A stretch of 64,000 bases of DNA from Nevskiaceae bacterium (GTDB lineage: Bacteria > Pseudomonadota > Gammaproteobacteria > Nevskiales > Nevskiaceae), in the NCBI GenBank assembly GCA_004297005.1, contig SCVA01000015.1, positions 1 to 64,000 of the forward strand. Direction: 5' to 3'. The notes below the pieces were generated by a model. It made no database searches. It worked only from the letters and a program-made list of their open reading frames with translations, and had not been told where the DNA came from. Below, piece by piece: positions 25,805 to 33,875 of this stretch. The position numbers and the translations under genes are program-made. Within the stretch, counting starts at the first letter, position 1; every line of letters begins with the position of its first letter.

Positions 25805-26980
25805 CTAACTGCCTTTCTTGTCGCTCTTCTCGTCGCTCTCGCCCTGGTCTTCGTCCTGATCCGAGCTAGCTGCGGGCGCTTGCAGGCCTCCGCTGGGTCC
25901 GGGCTGGCGACCGAAGAAATCGGCCGGGTTCTCGGTCTGGCCGCCGGCAGTCACCGTCGCATCCGGGCCGGGGTCGACGGCGCCGTTCTGCGGATTGTTG
26001 AAATCGGGGCCGCTCCCCGGTCCCTGCACCCGCTGGCCGGCGGCCGCCTGGCCGGGCTGCCCCACCAGATTCTTCTGGCGCTGGCTGCTGCTGATCGGCA
26101 GGGGCGCGCCGGCGGAAGTAAAGGCGGTGCTGTCACCCCGGCCGGGATCGACATCGCCGCCACCCTGTCCGGAGCGGGCCTGCTGCAACTGCGCCGCCAG
26201 CGCCGGATGCGCTTTTAGGAAGGCCTGCATCTCCGCCGGAGTCATGCCCTGCTCGCCGCTGGGCCGCTTTACGCAGCCGGCGGTGCATTGGTTGTTCTTG
26301 TCGTAACTCTCGGTCTTGCCGTTGGTGCCGGTGATATCGAAGCCACCGCCTTCATAAATCTTGATGGTTTCGCCGTTGCTGGAGGTGAATTCCTTTTTGA
26401 CCTCGCGCACCTGATCGGCGCCGTTGCGGGTTACGGAACCCATGAAACCATCGCTGATCGCACCCTTGCCCTGCCCCGCGACACCGGTGCTGCCGCTGCC
26501 ACTGGCGGCGGCCGCGGCGCCCACGACACCGGCGGCATTGCCACCGGTGAGCCGCTGCACCGCATTGCCCTTGTCGAAGGAACCGGGGCTCAGTACCGGC
26601 GGCGTGCTGTAGCCCTGGTTGAAGCCTGGGGCCTTGGTCTTGCCGGCACCAAGGCCGGCGGCGGCTTCGCTACGCGCCTTGCCCGCGGCGGTGCCCGAGA
26701 GGGGGTCCGTCAGCACGCTATTGGCGTCCTTGCCGGCGCGCGCTCCGGGTGCGAACTGGGCGGCATCTCGCGCGGGCAGTGCCGCCGCCGCAGCGGCGGC
26801 CGGATCCTTCTCGGATTGCGCACCCTGTTCCTTGGACTTGGACTCGGCCGGGCTCTGGAACGGACTGCCCACTGGCTTGGCCGCCGGTTTGACGGACGGG
26901 GTTTCGGCCACCGCCGCAGCGCTGAACAACAGCGCCAGCGCGCTGGCCGGCAACAACAGGGAATGACGGAACTTGGACAT
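25805..26980 (-). CDS. exported low-complexity Ala/Gly/Ser/Pro-rich protein
   Basis: A 391-residue protein beginning MSKFRHSLLLPASALALLF, a signal peptide cleaved near AVAET. The mature chain is mostly disordered-looking, rich in Ala, Gly, Ser, Pro and Gln, with a short ordered-looking middle (about residues 190-235: KKEFTSSNGETIKIYEGGGF followed by CTAGC, a possible disulfide) and a strongly acidic/lysine tail ending DEKSDKKGS. No known domain. GGAGG lies 9 bases before the ATG. It is the first gene of the operon that ends with the secretin, directly divergent from the winged-helix kinase. It could be a surface, matrix or scaffold component exported by the secretin; this is inference from position only. 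Confidence 0.75.
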   Translation of the reverse strand: MSKFRHSLLLPASALALLFSAAAVAETPSVKPAAKPVGSPFQSPAESKSKEQGAQSEKDPAAAAAAALPARDAAQFAPGARAGKDANSVLTDPLSGTAAGKARSEAAAGLGAGKTKAPGFNQGYSTPPVLSPGSFDKGNAVQRLTGGNAAGVVGAAAAASGSGSTGVAGQGKGAISDGFMGSVTRNGADQVREVKKEFTSSNGETIKIYEGGGFDITGTNGKTESYDKNNQCTAGCVKRPSGEQGMTPAEMQAFLKAHPALAAQLQQARSGQGGGDVDPGRGDSTAFTSAGAPLPISSSQRQKNLVGQPGQAAAGQRVQGPGSGPDFNNPQNGAVDPGPDATVTAGGQTENPADFFGRQPGPSGGLQAPAASSDQDEDQGESDEKSDKKGS

Positions 26981-27100
26981 GGTGTGGACCTCCTCTTGAT
27001 TCCAGGGGCTGCCCGCAGGGGGTAAGGCCAGCGGCACAGAGACCGGCGGCACAGAGGCGGCTCGATCTGTCGGCTAGGCTAGGTAGGCCGGTCCCCGAGG

Positions 27101-27133
27101 TCCGGACCGAATTCCGACCGTTTTCCGACCTTT
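27101..27133. promoter_or_regulatory. three imperfect 11-bp direct repeats upstream of the winged-helix kinase gene
   Basis: TCCGGACCGAA (27101-27111), TTCCGACCGTT (27112-27122) and TTCCGACCTTT (27123-27133) run head to tail, with exact TTCCGACC twice at 27112-27119 and 27123-27130. An 11-bp period places them on one face of the helix, the usual layout for OmpR/PhoB-type winged-helix dimers. They lie in the divergent region between the exported-protein operon and the kinase that itself carries such a winged helix, so autoregulation is plausible. Confidence 0.55.
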
Positions 27134-27164
27134 GCCGGCCGGGCGGTCACAGACCGGGATTTTC

Positions 27165-29903
27165 GTGAACGAACGCACATCTGCCAGTGCCAGCGAGGTC
27201 CCGAGGAGCGGCTCCGACCGCGCCCAGCGCTGGCTGTTCGCCGACTGCCAGCTCGACGGCCTGACGCTGGAACTGACGGTGCGCGGCCAGCAGGTGAAGC
27301 TGGAGCCCAAGCCACTGGAAATGCTGATGTTCCTGCTCCGTCGCCCGGGCGAAGTGGTGACCAAGGACGAGCTGCACGAGGGCTTGTGGCCGGGGCGCAT
27401 CCTGACGGAATCGGTGCTCACCAAGTGCGTCGCCAAGCTGCGCCAGGGCCTGGGCGACGAGGACCAGCAGATCATCAAGACCGTGCACGGCTACGGCTAC
27501 CGGCTGCTGGCACCGGTGACGGTCGAGGCCAGCACCCACCCGGCGCCGCCGGCCTCCGGCCTGAAGCCCGGCGACCATCCGCCGCTGCGGCCGCTGTGGC
27601 GGCTGAGCCAGACGCTGGGCGCCGGTGGCTATGGCGAGGTCTGGCTGGCCGAACACCAGAAGACCCACGAGCGGCGGGTATTCAAGTTCGCCCACGACGC
27701 CGCCGGGCTGAACGCGCTCAAGCGCGAGATCACCCTGTTCCGCCTGTTGCAGGCCAGCCATGGGGCAAGGCCGGACTTTGTCCGTCTGCTCGACTGGAAC
27801 CTTGAGGAACTGCCGTATTTCATCGAGGCCGAACACGTCGAGGGCGGCAGCCTGATCCAGTGGGCGGAACGCCAGGGCGGGCTCCTCGCCCTGCCGCTGG
27901 AGCAGCGCATCGATCTGGCCGCGCAACTGGCCGAGGCCCTCGCCGCCGCCCACTCGGCCGGCGTGCTGCACAAGGACCTGAAGCCGAGCAACGTGCTGGT
28001 GGCGGAACCGGCCGAGGGGCAGCCCCAGATCAAGCTCGGCGACTTCGGCAGCGGCCGCCTGCTCGACCTGGCGCGGCTGGAGCGACTGGAAATCACCCGC
28101 CTGGGCTTCACCCAGTTGCCCGGGAGCGCGGAGGACGATGCCGGCACGCCGGCCTATCTGGCGCCGGAGCTGCTGCTCGGCCAGCAGCCCACCGTGCAAT
28201 CCGACATCTACGCCCTGGGCGTGATCCTCTTCCAACTGCTGGTTGGCGACTGGCGCCGGCCGCTGGCACCCGGCTGGGAGCAGCGGCTGGACGACGAATT
28301 GCTGCGCGAGGACGTTGCCGCCGCTGCCGCAGGCGACCCGACCCAGCGGCTCGCCGATGCCGGCGAGCTGGCGCGGCGCCTGCGTCACCTGGCGCCGCGC
28401 CGTCGGCTGCGCGCCGAGCAACGCCGCGCGCAGACCGAAGCAGCGGAACTACGCAGCGCACTCGACCGCGCCCAGCAGCGCCGCCGACTGCTGCGCGTGG
28501 CCCTCGGCCTGCTCCTGCTGGGCCTGGGCTTCAGTAGTTGGGGCTTCTGGCGCGCGCGCGCCGAGGCCCAGCGCGCCGAAACCGCGGCGGCGGAAGCGCG
28601 GGCGGCGGTGCAGTTCCTGGCCGAGGACGTGCTCGGCGCCACCGACCCCTTCGGCGGCGGCCGGCCCAAGCTCAGCATCAAGAACCTGCTCGACGAGGCC
28701 ACGCCCCGGCTTGCCCAGCGGCTCGCCGACTACCCGGCAACGCGCGCCGAAATGGGCCTGGCCCTGGGCCGCGCCTACGAGGGATTGGGCGACTGGAAAC
28801 AGGCCCAGCGACGCCTGGAAACCGCGCTGGCGGAGAGCGAAGCCGCGCTCGGCGCCGAGGCGCCGCTCAGCCTGAGCATCGCCGAACGGCTCGCCTACCT
28901 GGCGATGCTGCAAAGCCGCTATGACGATTCCCAGCGCTTGTATCAGCGCATCTATCAACTGCGCCGCGCCAGCCTGGGCGAAACCCACATCGACACGCTT
29001 TCGGCACGCGACGGCCTGGCCTGGCTGGAGTACGAACGCGGTCATTTCGCCCAGGCCGCGAACGCCTATGAAGCCCTGGTCGGGGCCTATCGCGGTGTCG
29101 ACGCCCTGGCCCTGACCAGTGGGCAATGGAGCCTGGCCGACTGCTACCTGGAGCTCAATCGCCTGACCGATGCCGAGAGCCTGCTGCGCACGGTGATCGC
29201 CGAGACCAGTCGCTTGCAGGGCGCTGAGCACCCGCGGACCCGCTGGCAGCAGATTTCGCTGGGCGACGCCCTGATGAGCCAGGGTCGCTGGGATGAGGCG
29301 CAGCGGCAATTCGATCAGGCCTACGAGGGCCTGGTGAAAACGGTGGGTGACCTGCATCCCTATACGCTGACCGCGCTGCACTACCGCGGCCAGCTTCTGC
29401 TGGAGCGCGGCGACGCCGTGCACGCCCTGCCGCTGCTGCGCCGCGCGTATGACAACCGCGCCCTCATCCACGGCGAGGATCATGTCTGGACCCGCTATTC
29501 CGCCAACCGCGTTGGCGAGGCACTGACCCGGCTCGGCCTCGCAGCCCAGGCGCTGCCACTGCTGACCCAGGCGCACGCCGACGCGGTGCGCCATCAAGGC
29601 GCCGCGCACCCCAACGTGCTGTTGCTGAGCCGCACCCTGGCCGAAACCCTGATCGCCCTGCGGCGCCTGCCCGAGGCCGAAGCCCTGCTAGTGCCAGCCC
29701 TGGCCGCGGCCGGGCGCAGCCTGCCGCCGGACAATCTGCGTCTGGCGTATCTGCACGACAGTCTGGCCCACCTGCGCCGACAGCAGCGGCGGTCCGCCGA
29801 AGCCGCCAGCGAGGCTGCGGCCGCCTCGGCGATCTACCGGCGCGCTCTGGGCTCGCGGCATCCGCGGGTGCTAGCCCTGGGCTCGCAGGCCTTCCGGGAA
29901 TGA
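27165..29903 (+). CDS. winged-helix / Ser-Thr protein kinase / TPR fusion regulator
   Basis: A 912-residue protein with an unusual order. Residues about 20-120 form an OmpR/PhoB-type winged helix (PLEMLMFLLRRPGEVVTK, TVHGYGYRLLAPV). Residues 145-410 are a Hanks-type kinase: glycine loop GAGGYGEVW, Lys in VFKFAH, catalytic HKDLKPSN (D271), GDFGSG and an APE-like TPAYLAPELL. A membrane segment follows at about 450 (VALGLLLLGLGFSSWGFW). The remainder is TPR repeats of the kinesin-light-chain type, so it faces the periplasm. A membrane-anchored DNA-binding kinase could couple outside signals to promoters. The GTG at 27165 is chosen over a TTG at 27132 as more usual, though neither has a strong ribosome site. 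It is divergent from the secretin operon, which it may control. Confidence 0.88.
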   Translation: MNERTSASASEVPRSGSDRAQRWLFADCQLDGLTLELTVRGQQVKLEPKPLEMLMFLLRRPGEVVTKDELHEGLWPGRILTESVLTKCVAKLRQGLGDEDQQIIKTVHGYGYRLLAPVTVEASTHPAPPASGLKPGDHPPLRPLWRLSQTLGAGGYGEVWLAEHQKTHERRVFKFAHDAAGLNALKREITLFRLLQASHGARPDFVRLLDWNLEELPYFIEAEHVEGGSLIQWAERQGGLLALPLEQRIDLAAQLAEALAAAHSAGVLHKDLKPSNVLVAEPAEGQPQIKLGDFGSGRLLDLARLERLEITRLGFTQLPGSAEDDAGTPAYLAPELLLGQQPTVQSDIYALGVILFQLLVGDWRRPLAPGWEQRLDDELLREDVAAAAAGDPTQRLADAGELARRLRHLAPRRRLRAEQRRAQTEAAELRSALDRAQQRRRLLRVALGLLLLGLGFSSWGFWRARAEAQRAETAAAEARAAVQFLAEDVLGATDPFGGGRPKLSIKNLLDEATPRLAQRLADYPATRAEMGLALGRAYEGLGDWKQAQRRLETALAESEAALGAEAPLSLSIAERLAYLAMLQSRYDDSQRLYQRIYQLRRASLGETHIDTLSARDGLAWLEYERGHFAQAANAYEALVGAYRGVDALALTSGQWSLADCYLELNRLTDAESLLRTVIAETSRLQGAEHPRTRWQQISLGDALMSQGRWDEAQRQFDQAYEGLVKTVGDLHPYTLTALHYRGQLLLERGDAVHALPLLRRAYDNRALIHGEDHVWTRYSANRVGEALTRLGLAAQALPLLTQAHADAVRHQGAAHPNVLLLSRTLAETLIALRRLPEAEALLVPALAAAGRSLPPDNLRLAYLHDSLAHLRRQQRRSAEAASEAAAASAIYRRALGSRHPRVLALGSQAFRE

Positions 29904-30008
29904 ACGAGAAGGCGCCACGCGCCACCGCGAACCTGGTCGGAGGGTTCGGCCTGAACGATTAGGATGAGGGTACCGGGCGGCACCGAACCGCCGGACCAAA
30001 TTCTTTCT

Positions 30009-30016
30009 GGAGAGAG
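30009..30016 (+). promoter_or_regulatory. ribosome binding site that fixes a TTG start
   Basis: GGAGAGAG lies just upstream of the TTG at 30020. The first in-frame ATG is far inside the gene, and only the TTG start gives a complete lipoprotein signal peptide. Confidence 0.6.
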
Positions 30017-30019
30017 CCC

Positions 30020-31228
30020 TTGCGTCGATGCCCTCGGGCGGTGCTGGCCGCCGCCCTGCTGAGCCTGCTGCTGAGCGCCTGCGGGTCCGGCCAGTCCGCC
30101 GACACCGGTTCTGGCCAGGCATCGCTCAAGACCTGGCCCGCCTCGCAGCCCGGCGAGGATCCACCACCCGCGCCGGCGGCGGTGGAGGCGGTGATCGACA
30201 ATCTCGACGCGCTCGCCGGACTGTTGCCGACAGCCACCCTGGCGGCGCTGTTCGACCCCATCGCCTTCGGCACCACGGTGCGCGACCTCAGCGACCCGGC
30301 GGTGCTGGCCTTCCATGTGCGCGCGACGCTGGCACAGCTAGCGGGACAGTGCCGTCTCGCCAGCCCCTACCACTGCTACGGCTACCCGGACTACAACGCC
30401 GGCGTGGCGCTGGTGCCGGTACGCTTCAAGAACCGCTACGGCACCGAGCTGTACGGCGAGATCGTGCTGCCCGGTCGCGGCGCGCTGCCGCCGCGCGCGG
30501 GCGCCTACCCGGTGATCCTGGCGCTGGAAGGCCTGGCCACCAACACCGCCGTGTACCGCTGGTGGCACCAGTTGTTCGCCGACGCCGGCTACCTGGTGTT
30601 CGCCTTCGACTTCGTCGGCCAGGGCAAGTCGCAGGACGCGGTCGCCGGCGACCCCGGCAATACCATCGAAGACGCCCAGGACGCGCTCAGCTATCTGCTC
30701 GAACAGTCGCCGGTGCGCGCGGCGCTGGACACCAGTCGCATCGGCGTGATCGGCCACAGCCAGGGCGCGATCACCACGCTCGGTTTGCAGGCGGTGGAGC
30801 CACGCCAGAAAGCGGCGGTGGCGGCGGCGCCGATCAGCGAGCAGTCGGCGCCGTTCGCGGCCAATCCGATTCCGGTGATGATCCAGACCGGCGATCACGA
30901 CGGCCCGGTGGCACCCATCCCCTTCCTGAACCCGGCGGTGGTGCGGCCGATCTACGAGAAGCTCGCCGGTGACCGCGCGCTGATCGTCGCCGAAGCCTCC
31001 ACCCACGCGCAGCACACCAGCTACCCGGTGCTGCCCTCGGCGCAATGGGGCCTGGAGATTGCCGGCCGTTACTCGCTGGCCTGGATGGACTACCAACTGC
31101 GCGGCGACCGCGCCGCGCTGGAGGTGCTGCGCGGCGGCCACCCGCACCTGTCCTACCTCTGGGACAGCGAACTGCGCATCGCCGGCGAGACCAGCAGCTA
31201 CCGGGGTGCTGGCCCGCTGCCGCAATAA
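30020..31228 (+). CDS. alpha/beta-hydrolase lipoprotein
   Basis: A 402-residue protein with a lipoprotein signal MRRCPRAVLAAALLSLLLSA followed by the lipobox Cys. The catalytic fold is at about 140-385: a strand and oxyanion region in VILALEGLATNTAVY, FDFVGQGKS, the nucleophile elbow GHSQGA (Ser about 253), the acid in QTGDHDGPV and a His in THAQHTSYP. This is a dienelactone-hydrolase or acetylxylan-esterase-like serine hydrolase. A TTG start is inferred from the signal peptide and an adjacent ribosome site. It stands alone, with 116 bases to the kinase gene upstream and a terminator hairpin downstream. The substrate is not shown; an ester at the cell envelope is likely. Confidence 0.85.
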   Translation: MRRCPRAVLAAALLSLLLSACGSGQSADTGSGQASLKTWPASQPGEDPPPAPAAVEAVIDNLDALAGLLPTATLAALFDPIAFGTTVRDLSDPAVLAFHVRATLAQLAGQCRLASPYHCYGYPDYNAGVALVPVRFKNRYGTELYGEIVLPGRGALPPRAGAYPVILALEGLATNTAVYRWWHQLFADAGYLVFAFDFVGQGKSQDAVAGDPGNTIEDAQDALSYLLEQSPVRAALDTSRIGVIGHSQGAITTLGLQAVEPRQKAAVAAAPISEQSAPFAANPIPVMIQTGDHDGPVAPIPFLNPAVVRPIYEKLAGDRALIVAEASTHAQHTSYPVLPSAQWGLEIAGRYSLAWMDYQLRGDRAALEVLRGGHPHLSYLWDSELRIAGETSSYRGAGPLPQ

Positions 31229-31240
31229 GCGCGGCCCAAC

Positions 31241-31277
31241 AAAAAGGCGGCGACCCGGCCTCTGCCGGATCGCCGCC
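31241..31277 (-). terminator. intrinsic terminator for the OmpA/DUF4398 operon
   Basis: On the minus strand a stem of GGCGGCGA and TCGCCGCC continued by CCGGC and GCCGG (one mismatch, loop of 4) is followed by five T (31245-31241). It sits between two convergent genes, so the stem may also stop transcription of the hydrolase gene from the other side. Confidence 0.8.
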
Positions 31278-31290
31278 GCCCGCCTGGGAC

Positions 31291-32178
31291 TTATTTCGAC
31301 GAGATCAGGCTGTTGCTGATGATGACTTCGACGCGGCGGTTCTGCTGACGGCCGCTGGCGGAGTCATTGCTGCCGACCGGGCTGCCCTCGCCGAGCCCGG
31401 CGCTGGTCAGCCGCGCGGCGGAAACACCCTGCCCGGCCAGATAGGCCTTCACCACATCGGCGCGGCGCTGCGACAAGCCCTGGTTGGAGTCCTCGCTGCC
31501 CACCGTGTCGGTGTGCCCTTCGATGATCACCGTGCGTTCCGGATAGCGGTTCAGGAACAGGGCCAGCTTGGACAGATGGGCGCTGGCGCTGCCGCGCAGA
31601 TCGGAGCGGCCGGTCGCGAACAGCAGGTCGCCCAGCGTCACCACCAGACCGCGCTCGCTCTCCTTGGCGCTGAGCTCGGCGATCTGCCGCTGCAACTCCT
31701 CGGTCTGCTGTTGCGCGGTCTGCGTGGCCTGGGTCGCGGCCTCGGCCTGACCACGCGCCAGATCCGCTTCGTTGCGGGCGATGCGCACATCGCGATGCGC
31801 GCGATCGGCCTCACTGGTACGGGCCTCCAGACGGCTGCTCTCGCGCTGCTCGGCCAGGGTTTTGCGCTGGTCTTCCAGCAGGCGGCTCTGCGCGCGCGCG
31901 CTGGCGATATCCAGCTTGCGGTCGGCGATCAGCACCCGATGCTGGCCCAGTTCACGGTCTTCGGTCGGCTGCTCGGCGACCTGCACCGCCTGCTCGGCTT
32001 CCTTGAGTGCCACCGGCGCGCGGCTGGCCAGCAGCGGATCGGCTTGCAGCCGCGAGAGCTTGGCGTGCAGCGCGTCGGCGCCGTCGGGCTTGGTGGCGGC
32101 CGGCGCGCAGGCGATCAGGAACAACGCCGCGGCGGCGGCCGGGATCAGTCTCTTCAGGCTTTGGACTTGCTGGTTCAT
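31291..32178 (-). CDS. OmpA-family lipoprotein with DUF4398-like coiled region
   Basis: A 295-residue protein. A lipoprotein signal is visible (AAAALFLIAC, lipobox Cys near 24). Residues about 30-175 are alpha-helical and charged, first DUF4398-like (LLASRAPVALKEAEQAVQVA), then a long coiled coil. Residues 180-290 are the peptidoglycan-binding OmpA C-terminal domain with IIEGHTDTVGS, QGLSQRRADVVKAYL and QNRRVEVII. It should tether the outer membrane to the cell wall. The start ATG overlaps the stop of the gene upstream by 4 bases, so the two are translated together, and a terminator follows. Confidence 0.92.
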   Translation of the reverse strand: MNQQVQSLKRLIPAAAAALFLIACAPAATKPDGADALHAKLSRLQADPLLASRAPVALKEAEQAVQVAEQPTEDRELGQHRVLIADRKLDIASARAQSRLLEDQRKTLAEQRESSRLEARTSEADRAHRDVRIARNEADLARGQAEAATQATQTAQQQTEELQRQIAELSAKESERGLVVTLGDLLFATGRSDLRGSASAHLSKLALFLNRYPERTVIIEGHTDTVGSEDSNQGLSQRRADVVKAYLAGQGVSAARLTSAGLGEGSPVGSNDSASGRQQNRRVEVIISNSLISSK

Positions 32179-32579
32179 TGCTTGGCTCCGGTGTTCCGCT
32201 GCATTTCCTGCTTGAGGCTGTCGGTGCCTTTCTGCAGCTCTTCGTTGACGACGCGGGCTTTCGCCTGCTCGGCCTTGGCGGTGGCCAGTTCGGCGCTCAA
32301 CCGCGAGCGCTCGGCCAGGCGCTGGGCCTCGACCATGTTTTCTTGCTGCACCGCCGCCTGGGCGGCGGTCAGCTGGTCGCGGGCCTCGCCCAGTTCCGGC
32401 GAGGCGTGGTCAGCCACTCGCGCCTGCTCGGCCGTGCGGATCGCCAACTCCGCCGCCTGCAGCGCGTCGGTGGGCGGCAGCGGCGCCGAGGCGCAGGCGG
32501 TGGCCAGGAGCAGCGCGGCCAGCAGCGCCGGCCGCAAGGGCTGGAATGTGGGCGGTGGCGGTGAGATGCGTGTATGCAT
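32175..32579 (-). CDS. DUF4398-domain lipoprotein
   Basis: A 134-residue protein with a lipoprotein signal (LLAALLLATACAS, lipobox Cys near residue 29). The mature part is one DUF4398 helical hairpin (DALQAAELAIRTAEQARVA, then RDQLTAAQAAV and a long charged helix). The ATG at 32579 is chosen because GAGGA lies 8 bases upstream. It overlaps the start of the OmpA-like gene by ATGA; such pairs of DUF4398 lipoproteins with an OmpA tail are common in proteobacteria. It probably interacts with its partner at the outer membrane. The molecular role of DUF4398 is not known. Confidence 0.88.
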   Translation of the reverse strand: MHTRISPPPPTFQPLRPALLAALLLATACASAPLPPTDALQAAELAIRTAEQARVADHASPELGEARDQLTAAQAAVQQENMVEAQRLAERSRLSAELATAKAEQAKARVVNEELQKGTDSLKQEMQRNTGAKQ

Positions 32580-32784
32580 GGGGATCGTCCTCGTGACGGT
32601 GGAGCGGAGTGGTTCTCCAAGCACGCCGAGGGGGAAAATGATCGGGACTCAAAGAAAGCCAGCGCTTGCGGGCCTGGACCCGGCAAACCAGACACCGGTT
32701 GGCGCTGGCACTGCTGACGGCTTGCAGAATGGCCGCGCGCCGCCGCGCGGTCTGTGCGCTGCCGTACCCTGCAACCGGCGACGC

Positions 32785-32816
32785 AAAAAAAACCGCGCCG
32801 GCCCGGACTGGGCGCG
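32785..32816 (-). terminator. intrinsic terminator downstream of the CsbD gene
   Basis: On the minus strand CGCGCC (32816-32811) and GGCGCG (32799-32794) can pair, with an alternative inner stem GCCC/GGGC, followed by eight T (32792-32785). It lies 20 bases past the CsbD stop. Confidence 0.8.
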
Positions 32817-32836
32817 ACGCGGCCTGCGGCCGGGCT

Positions 32837-33049
32837 TCAGGCCTTGTTCTTCTCGAAGAATGCCTTGACCTGCTTGTCGGCCTCGTCGCGCGTCACCGCG
32901 TAGCGCTCCTGCACCAGGCCGGCGAGCTTTTCCTGATGGCCTTCCAGGCGCAGCAGCTCGTCTTCGGTGAGCTTGCCCCAGGCGATCTTGGCGGCGCCCA
33001 CCTGCTGCTTCCACTGGCCCTTGAGGGCGTCCACGCTCGGCAGGCTCAT
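32837..33049 (-). CDS. CsbD-like stress protein
   Basis: A 70-residue protein. DALKGQWKQQVGAAKIAWGKL is followed by TEDELLRLEGHQEKLAGLVQ and a C-terminal helix, the CsbD/YjbJ pattern of small, highly charged, general-stress-induced proteins. The biochemical role of the family is unknown. Its ATG overlaps the stop of the gene upstream by 4 bases (33046-33049), and an intrinsic terminator follows. A longer relative is encoded on the facing strand at 33540. Confidence 0.9.
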   Translation of the reverse strand: MSLPSVDALKGQWKQQVGAAKIAWGKLTEDELLRLEGHQEKLAGLVQERYAVTRDEADKQVKAFFEKNKA

Positions 33050-33309
33050 GAGCGCTTCGCCGGCTTGGACATGGCGTCGTCATCGCCCTTGGCGGCGGTG
33101 CTCGGGATCGGCGCGGCCGGCGCGCTGACCGAGACCTTCGGCCGGATCTCGTGCACCGCCTCCTGGGCGGTGTCCTTGGGATTGTTGTGCGCCTTCGTGG
33201 GCACCGGCTTCGGCTTGGTGTAGGCAGCGGGGTCAGGCTTGAGATACGTGGGGGCGACAGTCGGCTTGCCCGTGCCATTGCCGCGGTGGGTGGTGTTCGT
33301 CGAGGCCAT
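33046..33309 (-). CDS. hypothetical Pro/Lys/Thr-rich small protein
   Basis: An 87-residue protein without a known domain, signal or membrane segment. It is rich in Pro, Lys, Thr and Ala (for example LKPDPAAYTKPKPVPTKAH) and probably disordered. It is translationally coupled to the CsbD-like gene by a 4-base overlap, which suggests a role in the same stress response. The ATG has GGAGAT a few bases upstream. Confidence 0.65.
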   Translation of the reverse strand: MASTNTTHRGNGTGKPTVAPTYLKPDPAAYTKPKPVPTKAHNNPKDTAQEAVHEIRPKVSVSAPAAPIPSTAAKGDDDAMSKPAKRS

Positions 33310-33539
33310 GAGTATCTCCGTGGTCGGCGCCTCGCGAGATTGCGAACGCCGTCGTGTTACTGCCCGCTCAGCCTAGGCAGACGCGGCGCCACGGTCGGTG
33401 CGCTGGCGCGCGTAAACCCGGAGCGCGTCGCAGCCGCCGCCCCTGGGTGCGTCGGCGTACAGACCGCGCCAGCGCGCGCGCTCAGGCTGTGCGGCGGCAT
33501 TCGCGGCACCCGGCCGGCGGACCGCCAGGAGATTCCCGC

Positions 33540-33875
33540 ATGGTCAAGCCACCCCGTCCCGGACTCACAGCCGCGACCGAGCCCTACAGCCAGATGCCCG
33601 CCGGCGAGCTGATGGTCCGTCGCAGCAGCCAGCCCTCCGCGCCGGTCGGCACCGAAGCCGAGCGCGCCGCCGCCAAGGCCGCCCTGGCCAGCGCGCGCTG
33701 GAAGCTGCACGTCGGCAGCGCCCGCATCGTCTGGTCGCGGCTCAGCGAGGGCGAGCTGCTGGAATCCGGCGGTGATGCCGAAGCGCTCAGCCAGATGGTC
33801 CAGGCCCGCTACGGTCACGACGCCGAGGCCGCGATGCGCCAGGTACAACGGTTTCTGAGTCAGTACCGGCTCTAG
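33540..33875 (+). CDS. CsbD-related protein with extended N-terminus
   Basis: A 111-residue protein. The C-terminal 65 residues (KLHVGSARIVWSRLSEGELL through the final helix QVQRFLSQYRL) match the CsbD-like gene on the opposite strand in order and spacing: VGAAKIAWGKLTEDELL there. The N-terminal 45 residues are a Pro-rich, basic extension. AGGAG lies 9 bases before the ATG at 33540. It is divergent from the hypothetical/CsbD pair with about 230 bases between them, and its stop shares CTAG with the convergent hydroxylase-family gene. A stress role follows only from the similarity. Confidence 0.75.
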   Translation: MVKPPRPGLTAATEPYSQMPAGELMVRRSSQPSAPVGTEAERAAAKAALASARWKLHVGSARIVWSRLSEGELLESGGDAEALSQMVQARYGHDAEAAMRQVQRFLSQYRL

